NCBI RefSeq assembly: GCF_020164435.1
Contig: NZ_JAIUDQ010000013.1
Span: 82,924-146,923, forward strand
From: Phyllobacterium lublinensis
GTDB taxonomy: Bacteria; Pseudomonadota; Alphaproteobacteria; Rhizobiales; Rhizobiaceae
Reading direction: 5' to 3'
DNA: 64,000 nt
The position numbers and the translations under genes were made by a program. Positions 9,053 through 18,125 of this stretch are shown here, one piece after another. Under the pieces are notes generated by a model. It did no database searches, was not told the origin of the DNA, and was given only the letters and a program-made list of their open reading frames with translations. Numbering within the stretch: position 1 is the first letter of the stretch; each line of letters begins with the position of its first letter.

Positions 9053-9417
9053 GGACGTCTGCTTTTTCCTAACGCCAACAGCATTGGCGGGTTTAACTTC
9101 TTGACCTTGGAGCAGCGACGCTGGTCTCGGTTGCCGAAAAGCAGGAATGTGTCCTCACAGGTCCATTCGGGCTAATCCGGAAAGCCAGGACAGGTCTGCC
9201 CCATGCGGTCCGACAAGCCGTGAAAAACAAATCACACATAGACACGGATCACCGACACCGTGACATTGGCGAAACGTGGTAAACAACTCGTTAAAACAAT
9301 CTGCTAATCATTAAAAATGTCGCCGCACGGAGGCGGCGTTTCATAGGGAATTCATGGTGGTGCCATATGGCAGATGGCCCGCTTCAAAATATTCTTGCAG
9401 AAGACCGGAATTCACAG
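9053..9417. other. divergent intergenic region between podJ and the beta-oxidation operon
   Basis: No gene is supported. It holds the podJ promoter on one side and the beta-oxidation promoter on the other. A short GC hairpin at 9321-9338 (CGCCGC, six-base loop, GCGGCG) is followed by only three T residues on the + strand and is too weak to call as a terminator. No GANTC site was seen in it. Confidence 0.5.
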
Positions 9418-9447
9418 AATTTTGACGTTTACGGAAACGTCAAAATT
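9418..9447. promoter_or_regulatory. 30-base perfect palindrome, candidate operator of the beta-oxidation operon
   Basis: AATTTTGACGTTT (9418-9430), spacer ACGG, AAACGTCAAAATT (9435-9447): two 13-base arms with no mismatch. It lies 79-108 bases upstream of the chosen acyl-CoA dehydrogenase start. The core TTTGACGTTT-N4-AAACGT is repeated at 1302-1325. No T-run follows, and the position in a leader supports protein binding rather than termination. An annotation starting the gene at 9367 would bury this site inside coding sequence, which argues against that start. Confidence 0.75.
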
Positions 9448-9525
9448 TGTTACAGAGGGCGGAAATCTGATGGTACCATGACTACGGTGCCGCATTTTGC
9501 TCGTATATGTTTTGGAGGAAACCTG

Positions 9526-11319
9526 ATGCCGAGTTATCGTGCGCCTGTTGAAGATACGCTGTTTATCCTGAACGATGTTCTTGGTTTTGAGCGTTACAAC
9601 AACCTTCCGGGTTTTGGCGATGCATCCCCGGATATCGTCGAAGCGATTTTGGGCGAAGGCGCCAAGCTTGCCGAGAACACGTTGTTTCCAGTGAACCAGA
9701 CCGGCGATCATGAAGGCTGTGTCCGCCATGATGACGGTTCGGTGACCACGCCGAAGGGGTTCAAGGAAGCATTCGACCAGTATCGGGAGGGTGGCTGGGT
9801 AGGCCTTGCCGTGCCGCAGGAATTTGGCGGCCAGGGGTTGCCCTATGCGTTGCACGTGGCGGCCGGCGAATATATGGCTTCGGCCAACATGGCGCTGGTC
9901 ATGTATCCCGGTCTGACACAGGGCGCAATCGCTGCCATTCTCACGCATGGAACCGACGAACAGAAGCAGTCCTATCTGCCCAAGATGACCGATGGGACGT
10001 GGACCGGCACCATGAACCTCACGGAGCCGCATTGCGGTACCGACCTGGGCATGTTGCGAAGCAAGGCTGTGCCAAACGCCGATGGCTCCTACCGGATTTC
10101 CGGGCAGAAGATTTTCATCTCGGCCGGTGAGCACGACATGGCTGAGAACATCATCCATCTCGTCCTGGCCCGCATCGAAGGTGCGCCGGAAGGTACCAAG
10201 GGCATTTCGCTGTTTATCGTGCCCAAGTACATGCTCGACAAGGACGGCAATCCCGGCACCCGCAACGGCGTGTCGTGCGGCTCGATCGAAGAGAAGATGG
10301 GCATCCACGGCAATTCGACCTGCGTCATGAACTATGACGAAGCGACCGGTTACCTGATCGGCGGAGAGAACAAGGGTCTGCGCGCCATGTTCACGATGAT
10401 GAACGAAGCGCGTCTCGGCGTTGCCCTGCAGGGTCTTTCGATAGGCGAGATCGCCTACCAGAATGCTGCCATCTATGCGCGCGACCGCATTCAGGGGCGC
10501 GCCTTGACCGGTCCCAAGCAGCCGGACAAGAAAGCCGACCCGATCATCGTCCATCCCGACATCCGGCGCATCCTCCTGACGATCAAGTCTTTCAACGAGG
10601 CAGGCCGCGCATTCATTCTCTGGTCGGCGCTGAAGTCCGACATTGCGCATCGCTCGGGCGATGAGGCCGAACGGCAGCTGGCGGATGACATTCTCGGCCT
10701 GATGACGCCGGTGCTGAAAGGTGTGCTGACCGACAAGGGCTTTGAACATGCGTGCTTGGCCCAGCAGGTTTTCGGGGGCCATGGCTATATTGAAGAACAT
10801 GGCATGAGCCAGTACGTGCGCGATGCGCGCATCGCCATGATCTACGAGGGTGCGAATGGCATCCAGGCATTGGACCTGGTCGGCCGCAAGCTCGGCGCCA
10901 ATGGCGGCCGGGCTGTCATGGCCTTCTTCAAGGAAGTGGGCGATTTCTGCGAAGAAAATCGCGGCGACGAGAAACTCTCATTCTTCACCAAGCATTTGAA
11001 GAAGGGCCTCAACGATTTGCAGGCCGCTTCCATGTGGCTGATGCAGAACGGCATGGCAAATCCCGACAATGCTGGGGCTGCCTCCACCGACTACATGCAT
11101 CTCTTCGGCCTGGTATCGCTTGGCTATATGTGGGCGCGCATGGCCAAGGCATCGCACGCCAAGCTGGCTGAAGGCACAGGCAACAAGGCCTTCCATGAGA
11201 CCAAGCTCGTCACGGGCAAGTTCTTCATGGAGCGCGTCATGCCGGAAACATCGGCGCATCTTGCCCGCATCCAGACTGGAGCTGATACGATGATGGCGCT
11301 CGCAGCGGAAGCATTCTAA
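9526..11319 (+). CDS. acyl-CoA dehydrogenase, long DmdC/FadE-like type
   Basis: 597 residues, starting at the ATG at 9526, which has a GGAGGAA ribosome site at 9514-9520; the protein then begins [13 protein letters not shown], the conserved opening of this family. Core acyl-CoA dehydrogenase motifs follow: [13 protein letters not shown], and [10 protein letters not shown], where the glutamate after Y is at the catalytic-base position of medium-chain enzymes. The extra C-terminal region is typical of the roughly 600-residue group that includes methylmercaptopropionyl-CoA dehydrogenase DmdC. It catalyses FAD-dependent alpha,beta-dehydrogenation of an acyl-CoA; chain specificity cannot be read from sequence. 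First gene of a four-gene operon. Confidence 0.92.
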   Translation: MPSYRAPVEDTLFILNDVLGFERYNNLPGFGDASPDIVEAILGEGAKLAENTLFPVNQTGDHEGCVRHDDGSVTTPKGFKEAFDQYREGGWVGLAVPQEFGGQGLPYALHVAAGEYMASANMALVMYPGLTQGAIAAILTHGTDEQKQSYLPKMTDGTWTGTMNLTEPHCGTDLGMLRSKAVPNADGSYRISGQKIFISAGEHDMAENIIHLVLARIEGAPEGTKGISLFIVPKYMLDKDGNPGTRNGVSCGSIEEKMGIHGNSTCVMNYDEATGYLIGGENKGLRAMFTMMNEARLGVALQGLSIGEIAYQNAAIYARDRIQGRALTGPKQPDKKADPIIVHPDIRRILLTIKSFNEAGRAFILWSALKSDIAHRSGDEAERQLADDILGLMTPVLKGVLTDKGFEHACLAQQVFGGHGYIEEHGMSQYVRDARIAMIYEGANGIQALDLVGRKLGANGGRAVMAFFKEVGDFCEENRGDEKLSFFTKHLKKGLNDLQAASMWLMQNGMANPDNAGAASTDYMHLFGLVSLGYMWARMAKASHAKLAEGTGNKAFHETKLVTGKFFMERVMPETSAHLARIQTGADTMMALAAEAF

Positions 11320-11384
11320 GCTGCTGCACGCTCATTTCGAGCCGCGACCACGCGGCTCCGTCAACTGATCTTGGGAGGTTTGTG

Positions 11385-12557
11385 ATGGGTCTGCGACCGG
11401 AAGAAGTATTGGGTGTGCCGAAACCCGGCTGGAAGACGGAAGATGTCGTCATGCTGGAAGAGATGGCCACGAGGTTTCTCGAGGCGGAGATACTGCCGCA
11501 CTATGACCGTTTCGAGAAACAGGAAATATTCGATCGCTCGGCTTGGGAGCTCGCTGGAGAGAACGGGCTCCTGTGCGCCTCGATGCCGGAGGAATATGGC
11601 GGAGCGGGTGGCTCCTATGCGCACGAAAGCGCCATTCTTGAAGCCATCAGCCATGTCGGCGTCGACGGATTCGGCATAGCTCTGCACAATTCCATCGTTG
11701 CTCCCTATATCCTTCACTATGGTTCGGAGGAGCAGAAACAGCGATGGTTGCCGAAAATGGCGACCGGCGAACTCATCGGCGCCATCGCCATGACCGAGCC
11801 CGGTGCGGGATCGGATCTCCAGGGTGTAAAGACCAGCGCGAAAAGGGATGGTAACCACTACGTCATCAACGGGTCAAAGACGTTCATTACCAACGGTCAG
11901 CTTGCCAACCTCGTCATCGTCGTGACCAAGACCGACCCTGCGCAGGGGGCAAAGGGTACCTCGCTTATCGTAGTTGAAACCGATGGGCAGGAAGGTTTCG
12001 AACGCGGCCGCAATCTCGATAAGGTCGGGCTGAAGTCCAACGATACGTCAGAGCTCTTTTTCAATGAAGTCCGGGTACCCACGTCCAATCTTCTCGGGAC
12101 GGAAGAGGGGCAGGGCTTTGTTCAGCTGATGCAGCAATTGCCCCAGGAGCGCCTGCAGATAGGTGGGACGGCAATCGCCATGGCGGAGCGTGCCATTGCC
12201 ATCACGTCGGATTATGTCAAGGAGCGCAAAGCCTTCGGCAAGGCTGTCATTGAGTTCCAGAACACCCAGTTCAAACTGGCTGAGCTGAAGACAGAGGCGA
12301 CCATCGGGCGTGTCTTCTACAATCATTGTGTCGAACGCCACGTGAATGGCGGGCTTGATCCGGTCACGGCCTCGATGGCGAAATACTGGCTCAGCGATTT
12401 GCAGAACAAAGTGGTCGACGAATGCCTGCAGTTGCATGGCGGATACGGCTATATGAACGAATATCCTATCGCCCGCATGTTCCGTGATGCCCGCGTCCAG
12501 CGGATCTATGGCGGCACCAACGAAATCATGAAGCTTTTGATCGCCCGCAGCCTTTGA
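11385..12557 (+). CDS. acyl-CoA dehydrogenase, long-chain type
   Basis: 390 residues. The ATG at 11385 is chosen over the GTG at 11382 because GGGAGG at 11373-11378 is then six bases away. Motifs: A-M-T-E-P-G-A-G-S-D-L-Q-G-V (FAD/substrate), K-T-F-I-T-N-G, and a C-terminal R-I-Y-G-G-T-N-E-I-M-K. In this ending the medium-chain catalytic glutamate is replaced by glycine, as in long-chain and isovaleryl enzymes, where the base lies on an earlier helix. The two dehydrogenases of this operon therefore belong to different catalytic subtypes. It follows the first by 65 bases and precedes the thiolase by 27. Confidence 0.92.
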   Translation: MGLRPEEVLGVPKPGWKTEDVVMLEEMATRFLEAEILPHYDRFEKQEIFDRSAWELAGENGLLCASMPEEYGGAGGSYAHESAILEAISHVGVDGFGIALHNSIVAPYILHYGSEEQKQRWLPKMATGELIGAIAMTEPGAGSDLQGVKTSAKRDGNHYVINGSKTFITNGQLANLVIVVTKTDPAQGAKGTSLIVVETDGQEGFERGRNLDKVGLKSNDTSELFFNEVRVPTSNLLGTEEGQGFVQLMQQLPQERLQIGGTAIAMAERAIAITSDYVKERKAFGKAVIEFQNTQFKLAELKTEATIGRVFYNHCVERHVNGGLDPVTASMAKYWLSDLQNKVVDECLQLHGGYGYMNEYPIARMFRDARVQRIYGGTNEIMKLLIARSL

Positions 12558-12584
12558 GCTGCCGGTTCGAACAGGGAGAATGAA

Positions 12585-13793
12585 ATGACTGAGGCATACA
12601 TTTACGACCACGTCCGCACGCCGCGCGGCAAGGGCAAGAAGGACGGCAGCCTGCACGAAGTGCCTGCGGTCCGCCTCGGCGCCCACGTGCTCGAGGCGCT
12701 GCGCGACCGCAACGGACTCGACACGGGCCTGGTCGATGACATCATCTACGGCTGCGTCGATCCGGTCGGCGAAGCCGGAGCTGTCATCCCGCGTTCCTCC
12801 GCCTTTGAAGCGGGATATGATTTCAAGGCGCCAGGCATGCAGATATCGCGGTTTTGTGCATCCGGACTTGATGCGGTGAATTTTGCTGCCGCCAAGATCG
12901 TGCAGGGTGCGGACGACATCGTTATTGCCGGCGGCGTCGAGTCCATGTCCCGTGTTGGCATGGGCATGTCAGGCGGCGCCTGGTATATGGATCCGTCCGT
13001 CGGCCTGCCGGGCTATTTCATGCCGCAGGGCGTTTCCGCCGACCTGATCGCTACGAAGTACGGCTTCACCCGCGATGACGTCGATGCTTACGCGGTCGAG
13101 AGCCAGAAGCGGGCCGGGGAAGCCTGGAAGAACGGATATTTCAAGAAGTCGGTTCTCGAGATAAAGGACCAGAACGGGCTGACGATACTCGATCATGACG
13201 AGCACATGCGTCCGGCGACGGATATGCAGGCGCTGGCCTCATTGAATCCCTCCTTTGTCATGCCCGGCGAAATGGGAGGCTTCAATGCTGTTGGCATTCA
13301 GGCACATCCCGAGGTCGAGACGATCAATCATGTCCATCATGCCGGCAATTCGTCCGGAATCGTCGATGGCGCTGCGGGCGTATTGCTTGGCTCGAAGGGC
13401 GCGGGCAAGGCTATCGGCGCAAAGCCGCGTGCCCGCATCCGCGCATTCGCCAATATCGGTTCGGACCCGGCTCTGATGCTGACCGGCCCGGTCGATGTAA
13501 CGGAGAAGCTGTTGAAGCGGGCGAGGATGAAGATTTCGGACATCGATCTCTTCGAGCTCAATGAAGCGTTTGCCGCGGTGGTCCTGCGCTACATGCAGGC
13601 CTTCGACATTCCGCGCGAAAAGATCAATGTCAACGGCGGTGCCATCGCCATGGGGCACCCTCTGGGCGCCACAGGTGCCATGATCCTTGGCACTGTTCTC
13701 GATGAACTGGAGCGCCGTGATCTCAACATCGCACTGGTTACCTTGTGCATAGGCGCCGGCATGGGCACCGCAACCATCGTCGAACGCGTCTGA
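12585..13793 (+). CDS. acetyl-CoA acyltransferase (thiolase)
   Basis: 402 residues with the three thiolase signatures: [10 protein letters not shown] with the acyl-accepting cysteine near residue 90, [17 protein letters not shown] with the active-site histidine, and [10 protein letters not shown] with the second cysteine near the C-terminus. It cleaves 3-ketoacyl-CoA to acetyl-CoA and a shortened acyl-CoA (FadA/FadI role). GGGAG lies eight bases upstream of the ATG. The next gene, encoding the hydratase/dehydrogenase, starts 13 bases downstream, as expected for the two subunits of a beta-oxidation complex. Confidence 0.95.
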   Translation: MTEAYIYDHVRTPRGKGKKDGSLHEVPAVRLGAHVLEALRDRNGLDTGLVDDIIYGCVDPVGEAGAVIPRSSAFEAGYDFKAPGMQISRFCASGLDAVNFAAAKIVQGADDIVIAGGVESMSRVGMGMSGGAWYMDPSVGLPGYFMPQGVSADLIATKYGFTRDDVDAYAVESQKRAGEAWKNGYFKKSVLEIKDQNGLTILDHDEHMRPATDMQALASLNPSFVMPGEMGGFNAVGIQAHPEVETINHVHHAGNSSGIVDGAAGVLLGSKGAGKAIGAKPRARIRAFANIGSDPALMLTGPVDVTEKLLKRARMKISDIDLFELNEAFAAVVLRYMQAFDIPREKINVNGGAIAMGHPLGATGAMILGTVLDELERRDLNIALVTLCIGAGMGTATIVERV

Positions 13794-13806
13794 GGAGATA
13801 GGGAAG

Positions 13807-16026
13807 ATGAGCTATACGAACTTCAAATTCGACGTTGACGCGGACGGCATAGCCCTCGTTACCTGGGACATGCCCGACAAGTCCATGAATGTTTTCACCG
13901 AAGAGGTCATGCAGGAATTGGACGCGATCGTCGACCGGGTCACAAAGGACGAGTCAATCAAGGGAACTGTGATTACCTCCGGCAAGGACACGTTCTCCGG
14001 TGGTGCCGATCTGACCATGCTCAAGCGCATGTTCCAGCTTTTCCAGGAAGAGAAGGCAAAGGACCCAAAGAAGGCGGTTGAACTGCTGTTCGAGAACACT
14101 GGCAAGATGGGTGGCCTGTTCCGCAAGCTGGAAACGTGCGGCAAACCATGGGTTTCCGCGATCAACGGCACGTGCATGGGCGGCGCATTCGAGATGTCAT
14201 TGGCCTGCCATGGCCGCGTTGTTTCCGACGACCCGGCCGTCAAGATGGCCTTACCGGAAGTCAAGGTCGGCATCTTTCCAGGTGCAGGCGGAACCCAGCG
14301 CGTACCGCGGCTGACCAACCAGCAGGATGCCCTGCAGATGATGACTACAGGGTCTAGTCTGACGGCATCACGCGCCAAGGCAATGGGGCTGGTGCATGAG
14401 GTTGTTCCAGCCAAAAAGCTGATCGACGCGGCCAAGAAGATGATCAAGGCCGGTTTGAAGCCCGTGCAGCCATGGGATGAAAAGGGCTTCAAGCTCCCCG
14501 GTGGCGCGATCTATTCCCCAGCCGGCGCCAATCTCTGGCCTGCGGCGACTGCGATCCTTCGCCGCGAAACCTACGGCAATTATCCGGGCGCGGCATCGAT
14601 CCTCAAATCAGTCTATGAGGGTCTGCTCGTCCCGTTCGACACCGCACTCAAGATCGAACAGCGCTACTTCACAAAGATCCTGCAGACGACCGAAGCCGGC
14701 ATGATGATCCGCTCGCTGTTCGTATCCCTGCAGGAGTTGAACAAGGGCGCACGTCGTCCGAGCGACATCAAGCCTACCAAATTCAAGAAAGTCGGCGTTG
14801 TCGGTGCGGGCTTCATGGGGGCTGGTATCGCGTATGTCACCGCAAAGGCTGGCATCCCGGTGGTGCTCCTCGACCAGAGCCTCGAGGCGGCAGAAAAGGG
14901 CAAGGCACATTCCGCCGAGCTGATCACCAAGGAAGTGCAGAAGGGCAAGGCGACAGCCGAGGAAAAGGAAAAACTGCTAGGCCTGATCACGGCATCGGCC
15001 GACTATGCTGATCTGGAAGGTGCAGACCTTGTCATCGAGGCGGTTTTCGAAGACCGCGAAGTCAAACGGGCAGTGACCGAAAAGGCGGAGGCGGTCCTGA
15101 AGCCGGCCGCGATATTCGCGTCCAACACTTCAACCTTGCCAATTACCGGCCTTGCCAAAGTCTCACAGCGACCCAAGAACTTCGTCGGCATCCATTTCTT
15201 CTCACCAGTGGACAAGATGCTGCTGGTGGAAGTCATTCTTGGCAAGAAGACGTCGGACAAGGCACTTGCCGTTGCGCTTGACTACGTCCGTGCGATCAAG
15301 AAGACGCCGATCGTTGTGAATGACACGCGTGGTTTCTACGTCAATCGCTGCGTTCTGCGTTACATGTCGGAAGCCTACAACATGCTGATTGAAGGTGTTC
15401 CGCCGGCAATGATCGAAAATGTTGCCCGGATGGCGGGCATGCCGGTCGGCCCGCTGGCACTCAACGACGAGACGGCGATTGATCTTTCGCAAAAGATACT
15501 GAAGGCCACATTGGCAGATCTCGGACCAAAGGCTGTCGACCCGCGGCATGTAGAGCTCGTCAACACTTTGGTTGATAAATTCGACCGCCGCGGTCGCAAG
15601 AACGGCAAGGGCTTCTATGACTACCCGGCCAAGCCCGCGAAGAAACACCTGTGGCCGGAGCTTAAGACGCTCTATCCTCAGCAGGACCCGGACAAGATCG
15701 ACGTCAATGTCTTGAAGCAGCGGTTCCTCTTCACCATTGCCCTTGAAGCGGCACGCGTGATGGAGGAAGGCATCGTTACCGATCCGCGTGAAGCGGATGT
15801 GGGGTCGATCCTTGCTTTCGGCTTTGCGCCCTACACGGGCGGAACGCTGTCCTACATCGATGGCATGGGGGCAGCAAGGTTTGTAGAGATCGCCAAGGGG
15901 CTGCAGCGCAAATACGGTGCGCAGTTCAAGGCGCCGAAACTCCTGCTTGATATGGCCGAAAAGGGCGACACCTTTTACGAAAGGTTCAATCCCTATCCGG
16001 CTGAGGAAAAGAAGCAGGCCGCTTGA
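13807..16026 (+). CDS. fatty-acid oxidation complex alpha subunit: enoyl-CoA hydratase / 3-hydroxyacyl-CoA dehydrogenase
   Basis: 739 residues, the usual length for FadJ/FadB-like alpha subunits. Residues about 1-190 form an enoyl-CoA hydratase domain ([20 protein letters not shown], and [11 protein letters not shown] with the oxyanion glycines). A Rossmann domain begins at about 325 ([13 protein letters not shown]), followed by the dehydrogenase signature [15 protein letters not shown] and two C-terminal helical domains. It performs the hydration and NAD-dependent oxidation steps between the dehydrogenases and the thiolase of the same operon. GAGGAGATAGGG precedes the ATG. A strong terminator follows at 16045. 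Confidence 0.95.
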   Translation: MSYTNFKFDVDADGIALVTWDMPDKSMNVFTEEVMQELDAIVDRVTKDESIKGTVITSGKDTFSGGADLTMLKRMFQLFQEEKAKDPKKAVELLFENTGKMGGLFRKLETCGKPWVSAINGTCMGGAFEMSLACHGRVVSDDPAVKMALPEVKVGIFPGAGGTQRVPRLTNQQDALQMMTTGSSLTASRAKAMGLVHEVVPAKKLIDAAKKMIKAGLKPVQPWDEKGFKLPGGAIYSPAGANLWPAATAILRRETYGNYPGAASILKSVYEGLLVPFDTALKIEQRYFTKILQTTEAGMMIRSLFVSLQELNKGARRPSDIKPTKFKKVGVVGAGFMGAGIAYVTAKAGIPVVLLDQSLEAAEKGKAHSAELITKEVQKGKATAEEKEKLLGLITASADYADLEGADLVIEAVFEDREVKRAVTEKAEAVLKPAAIFASNTSTLPITGLAKVSQRPKNFVGIHFFSPVDKMLLVEVILGKKTSDKALAVALDYVRAIKKTPIVVNDTRGFYVNRCVLRYMSEAYNMLIEGVPPAMIENVARMAGMPVGPLALNDETAIDLSQKILKATLADLGPKAVDPRHVELVNTLVDKFDRRGRKNGKGFYDYPAKPAKKHLWPELKTLYPQQDPDKIDVNVLKQRFLFTIALEAARVMEEGIVTDPREADVGSILAFGFAPYTGGTLSYIDGMGAARFVEIAKGLQRKYGAQFKAPKLLLDMAEKGDTFYERFNPYPAEEKKQAA

Positions 16027-16044
16027 CCTCGCGGCCACCCTCTC

Positions 16045-16072
16045 AAGGGGCGGGCACTGATCGCCCCTTTTT
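16045..16072 (+). terminator. rho-independent terminator of the beta-oxidation operon
   Basis: AAGGGGCG, nine-base loop, CGCCCCTT running into a T-rich tract (TTTTTCTTT). It lies about 20 bases after the last stop codon. Confidence 0.85.
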
Positions 16073-16173
16073 CTTTGTGGATAAGAAAGTTTTCCGCAAT
16101 TTTTCTCGACTTTTCCGGGTTTCCTTCTTAGAACAATAGGGAAGGTATTTTTTCCTCGTCGCTGGAACATCCC

Positions 16174-16815
16174 ATGTTTTCACATGACCGCATCTGGGCG
16201 GCCATCGATGCACTGGCAGAACGCCATTCGCTCTCCGTTTCCGGATTGGCGAAGCGGGCAGGGCTGGATCCGACAACGTTCAACAAATCGAAGCGTTATG
16301 CTGTAGACGGCCGCGCGCGATGGCCTTCTACCGAATCCCTGGCGAAGATTATGGAGGCGACGGGGGCGTCGCTCGACGAGTTCATGATGCTGGTTCTGGG
16401 CAAAGCCACAAGGTCAGGCGGTACGACGACGCGGTCAGTACCGCTCCTTGGTTTTGCGCAGGCTGGGGCGGGCGGTTTCTTTGACGATGGCGGTTTTCCG
16501 GTAGGGCAGGGTTGGGATGTCGTCGAGTTTCCGATAGGTCCCGGTGATACCGTTTATGCCCTGGAAGTATCAGGCGATTCCATGCTGCCGCTATATCGTG
16601 ACGGCGATACGATCATCGTCTCGCCTGGCGCAGCCGTACGGCGGGGTGATCGCGTCGTGGTTCGCACCAAGGATGGAGAGGTCATGGCCAAGGTCCTCGC
16701 CCGGCAAACTCCGCGGACGATCGAATTGCAGTCGATGAATCCTGAACACCCTAATCGTACTTTTGATGCGGCCCACATAGACTGGGTCGCCCGGATCCTA
16801 TGGGCAAGCCAGTAG
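16174..16815 (+). CDS. S24-family helix-turn-helix regulator (LexA/CI-like self-cleaving fold)
   Basis: 213 residues. Residues about 1-75 form a helix-turn-helix (S-V-S-G-L-A-K-R-A-G-L-D-P-T-T-F-N-K-S-K as recognition region). The C-terminal half is a LexA-type S24 domain: S-G-D-S-M-L-P with the nucleophile at Ser136 and E-V-M-A-K-V with the general-base Lys173. The Ser-Lys spacing of 37 equals that of LexA (119/156). Candidate Ala-Gly cleavage bonds occur in A-Q-A-G-A-G near residues 97-100. The chromosomal gene stands alone and no phage genes surround it, so it is probably a host regulator; its targets are unknown. It is followed after 13 bases by the nuclease-fold membrane protein. Confidence 0.88.
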   Translation: MFSHDRIWAAIDALAERHSLSVSGLAKRAGLDPTTFNKSKRYAVDGRARWPSTESLAKIMEATGASLDEFMMLVLGKATRSGGTTTRSVPLLGFAQAGAGGFFDDGGFPVGQGWDVVEFPIGPGDTVYALEVSGDSMLPLYRDGDTIIVSPGAAVRRGDRVVVRTKDGEVMAKVLARQTPRTIELQSMNPEHPNRTFDAAHIDWVARILWASQ

Positions 16816-16828
16816 GAAATTTTTCCGT

Positions 16829-17707
16829 ATGCGTCAGTTGCCGCTCTATGTTTTGACCGTTTTCGTCGCCATTTCGCTGACCTACGCCTTTATGGCACCC
16901 TTCCACGGCGGTGTCGGGACGCCCGCTGTGACGGGTCAGGATGTCGACATCACGCCTGAAGACTTTGAACTACCCGATGAAATGAAGAATGATGTGCCGG
17001 ACGCCGAGCCGGAGGCCGCGCCCTTGAAGGGACGCGTAACCTCTCCCGAAGCGCGACAGGTCAATCCGGACGCACCTGCGTTGCCAGACAGCCAGTCAAC
17101 GCCACTGGAACGTGTCGAACCTCGTCAACCATTGAGCCAACTTGGGCAAGCCGCGACCGTAGCGCCGCCTCCACCTCCGGTGCCGGTCGACAATACGGCA
17201 AAGCCGTTGCTGCTCTACCAGCCGGTTGCTCTTGCCGCCGGAACAATCGAAGCGTCAGGTTACAAGATCGCGCTCGATGGCATCGAAACACTGCCCATAG
17301 AGGAGACCTGCAGTGCCGGCGACGGAGCGAGCTGGCCATGCGGCATGGCAGCGAGGACAGCATTTCGCAACTGGCTGCGATCGCGCGCGATCGAATGCGA
17401 CGTACCTGGCCAGCCAACCGACGATGTGATCGCGACCCACTGCAAGCTTGGGAATGCCGATCTCGCGCAATGGCTGGTGGAAAACGGTTGGGCGCGCGTC
17501 AAGCACGGCACCCCGATGGCTGACGCGATGAAAAAAGCCGAAGAAGAAAAACGCGGCATCTTTGGTGAAGCACCGGCGGCTCTTCCAGTGACCCAGGAAG
17601 TACCAATGCCGTCTTTCAGCGATACGCTTTTGCCGACGGAGGAGCCTGCCGTCACTCCGCCGCCGCTCACTGCGCCGGACGCTCCATTTCCGCCTCGTCC
17701 ACAGTAA
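16829..17707 (+). CDS. membrane-anchored staphylococcal-nuclease-fold protein, probably inactive
   Basis: 292 residues. An N-terminal helix (L-P-L-Y-V-L-T-V-F-V-A-I-S-L-T-Y-A-F-M) anchors or exports it. A long P/E-rich linker leads to an SNase-like domain at about 130-250 (Y-K-I-A-L-D-G-I-E-T..., W-P-C-G-M-A-A-R-T-A-F..., A-D-L-A-Q-W-L-V-E-N-G-W-A-R-V), and a second P-rich tail closes it. The arginine that normally precedes the D-T-P-E turn and the arginine of the G-R-x-L-A strand are not present, so the nuclease triad looks broken. Cysteines at W-P-C and E-E-T-C may form a disulfide. Function unknown; probably periplasmic. It is closely spaced after the S24 regulator. Confidence 0.75.
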   Translation: MRQLPLYVLTVFVAISLTYAFMAPFHGGVGTPAVTGQDVDITPEDFELPDEMKNDVPDAEPEAAPLKGRVTSPEARQVNPDAPALPDSQSTPLERVEPRQPLSQLGQAATVAPPPPPVPVDNTAKPLLLYQPVALAAGTIEASGYKIALDGIETLPIEETCSAGDGASWPCGMAARTAFRNWLRSRAIECDVPGQPTDDVIATHCKLGNADLAQWLVENGWARVKHGTPMADAMKKAEEEKRGIFGEAPAALPVTQEVPMPSFSDTLLPTEEPAVTPPPLTAPDAPFPPRPQ

Positions 17708-17710
17708 GCT

Positions 17711-18094
17711 CTAAGCTTCGTGGCAAACCGCTTCGATGTTGTGGCCGTCTGGATCACGGACAAACGCCCCATAGTAGTTTGGATGGTAATGGGGACGCAG
17801 TCCCGGCTGTCCATTGTCGGTGCCGCCGGCTGCTATTGCCGCTTTATAGAAGGCGTCGACCATAGTGCGGCTGCCGACACGGAAGGCCACATGAACCGGA
17901 GGCTTGTTGGGCGTGCCGCTGACAACCCAGAAATCCGGCTTCCCACCCTCGCCAAATCCGGCAACGCCTTCGGTACCGGTGACGGAGGCGGGGAACTCGA
18001 CGATCAGTTGATATCCTATGGCAGCCAATGCATCGGCGTAGAACTTCTTGCTCTTCTGGTAATCACCTACGGCTACGCCTGTATGATCGATCAT
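17711..18094 (-). CDS. VOC-family (glyoxalase-fold) protein
   Basis: 127 residues beginning I-D-H-T-G-V-A-V-G-D-Y-Q-K-S-K-K-F-Y, the first beta-alpha-beta unit of the vicinal oxygen chelate fold, and ending with P-D-G-H-N-I-E-A-V-C-H, the usual last metal-ligand strand (F-V-R-D-P-D-G-x-N-I-E). Probable metal ligands are His at the start and Glu near the end. GGGAGG sits at the right distance from the ATG at 18094. Substrate not known; such short VOC proteins include lactoylglutathione lyase-like and resistance enzymes. It is transcribed away from lysK's stop and may share a transcript with it. Confidence 0.85.
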   Translation of the reverse strand: MIDHTGVAVGDYQKSKKFYADALAAIGYQLIVEFPASVTGTEGVAGFGEGGKPDFWVVSGTPNKPPVHVAFRVGSRTMVDAFYKAAIAAGGTDNGQPGLRPHYHPNYYGAFVRDPDGHNIEAVCHEA

Positions 18095-18125
18095 TCAGTC
18101 CTCCCAAGCATGTTGCTCTGTCAGC

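Noticed and set aside
9321..9341. GC hairpin upstream of the beta-oxidation operon as a terminator
   Set aside because: Six-base stem with only three T residues after it; too weak to support.
9367..9525. 53-residue N-terminal extension of the first acyl-CoA dehydrogenase
   Set aside because: It would place the perfect palindrome at 9418-9447 inside coding sequence, lacks family residues, and the ATG at 9526 has a far better ribosome site.
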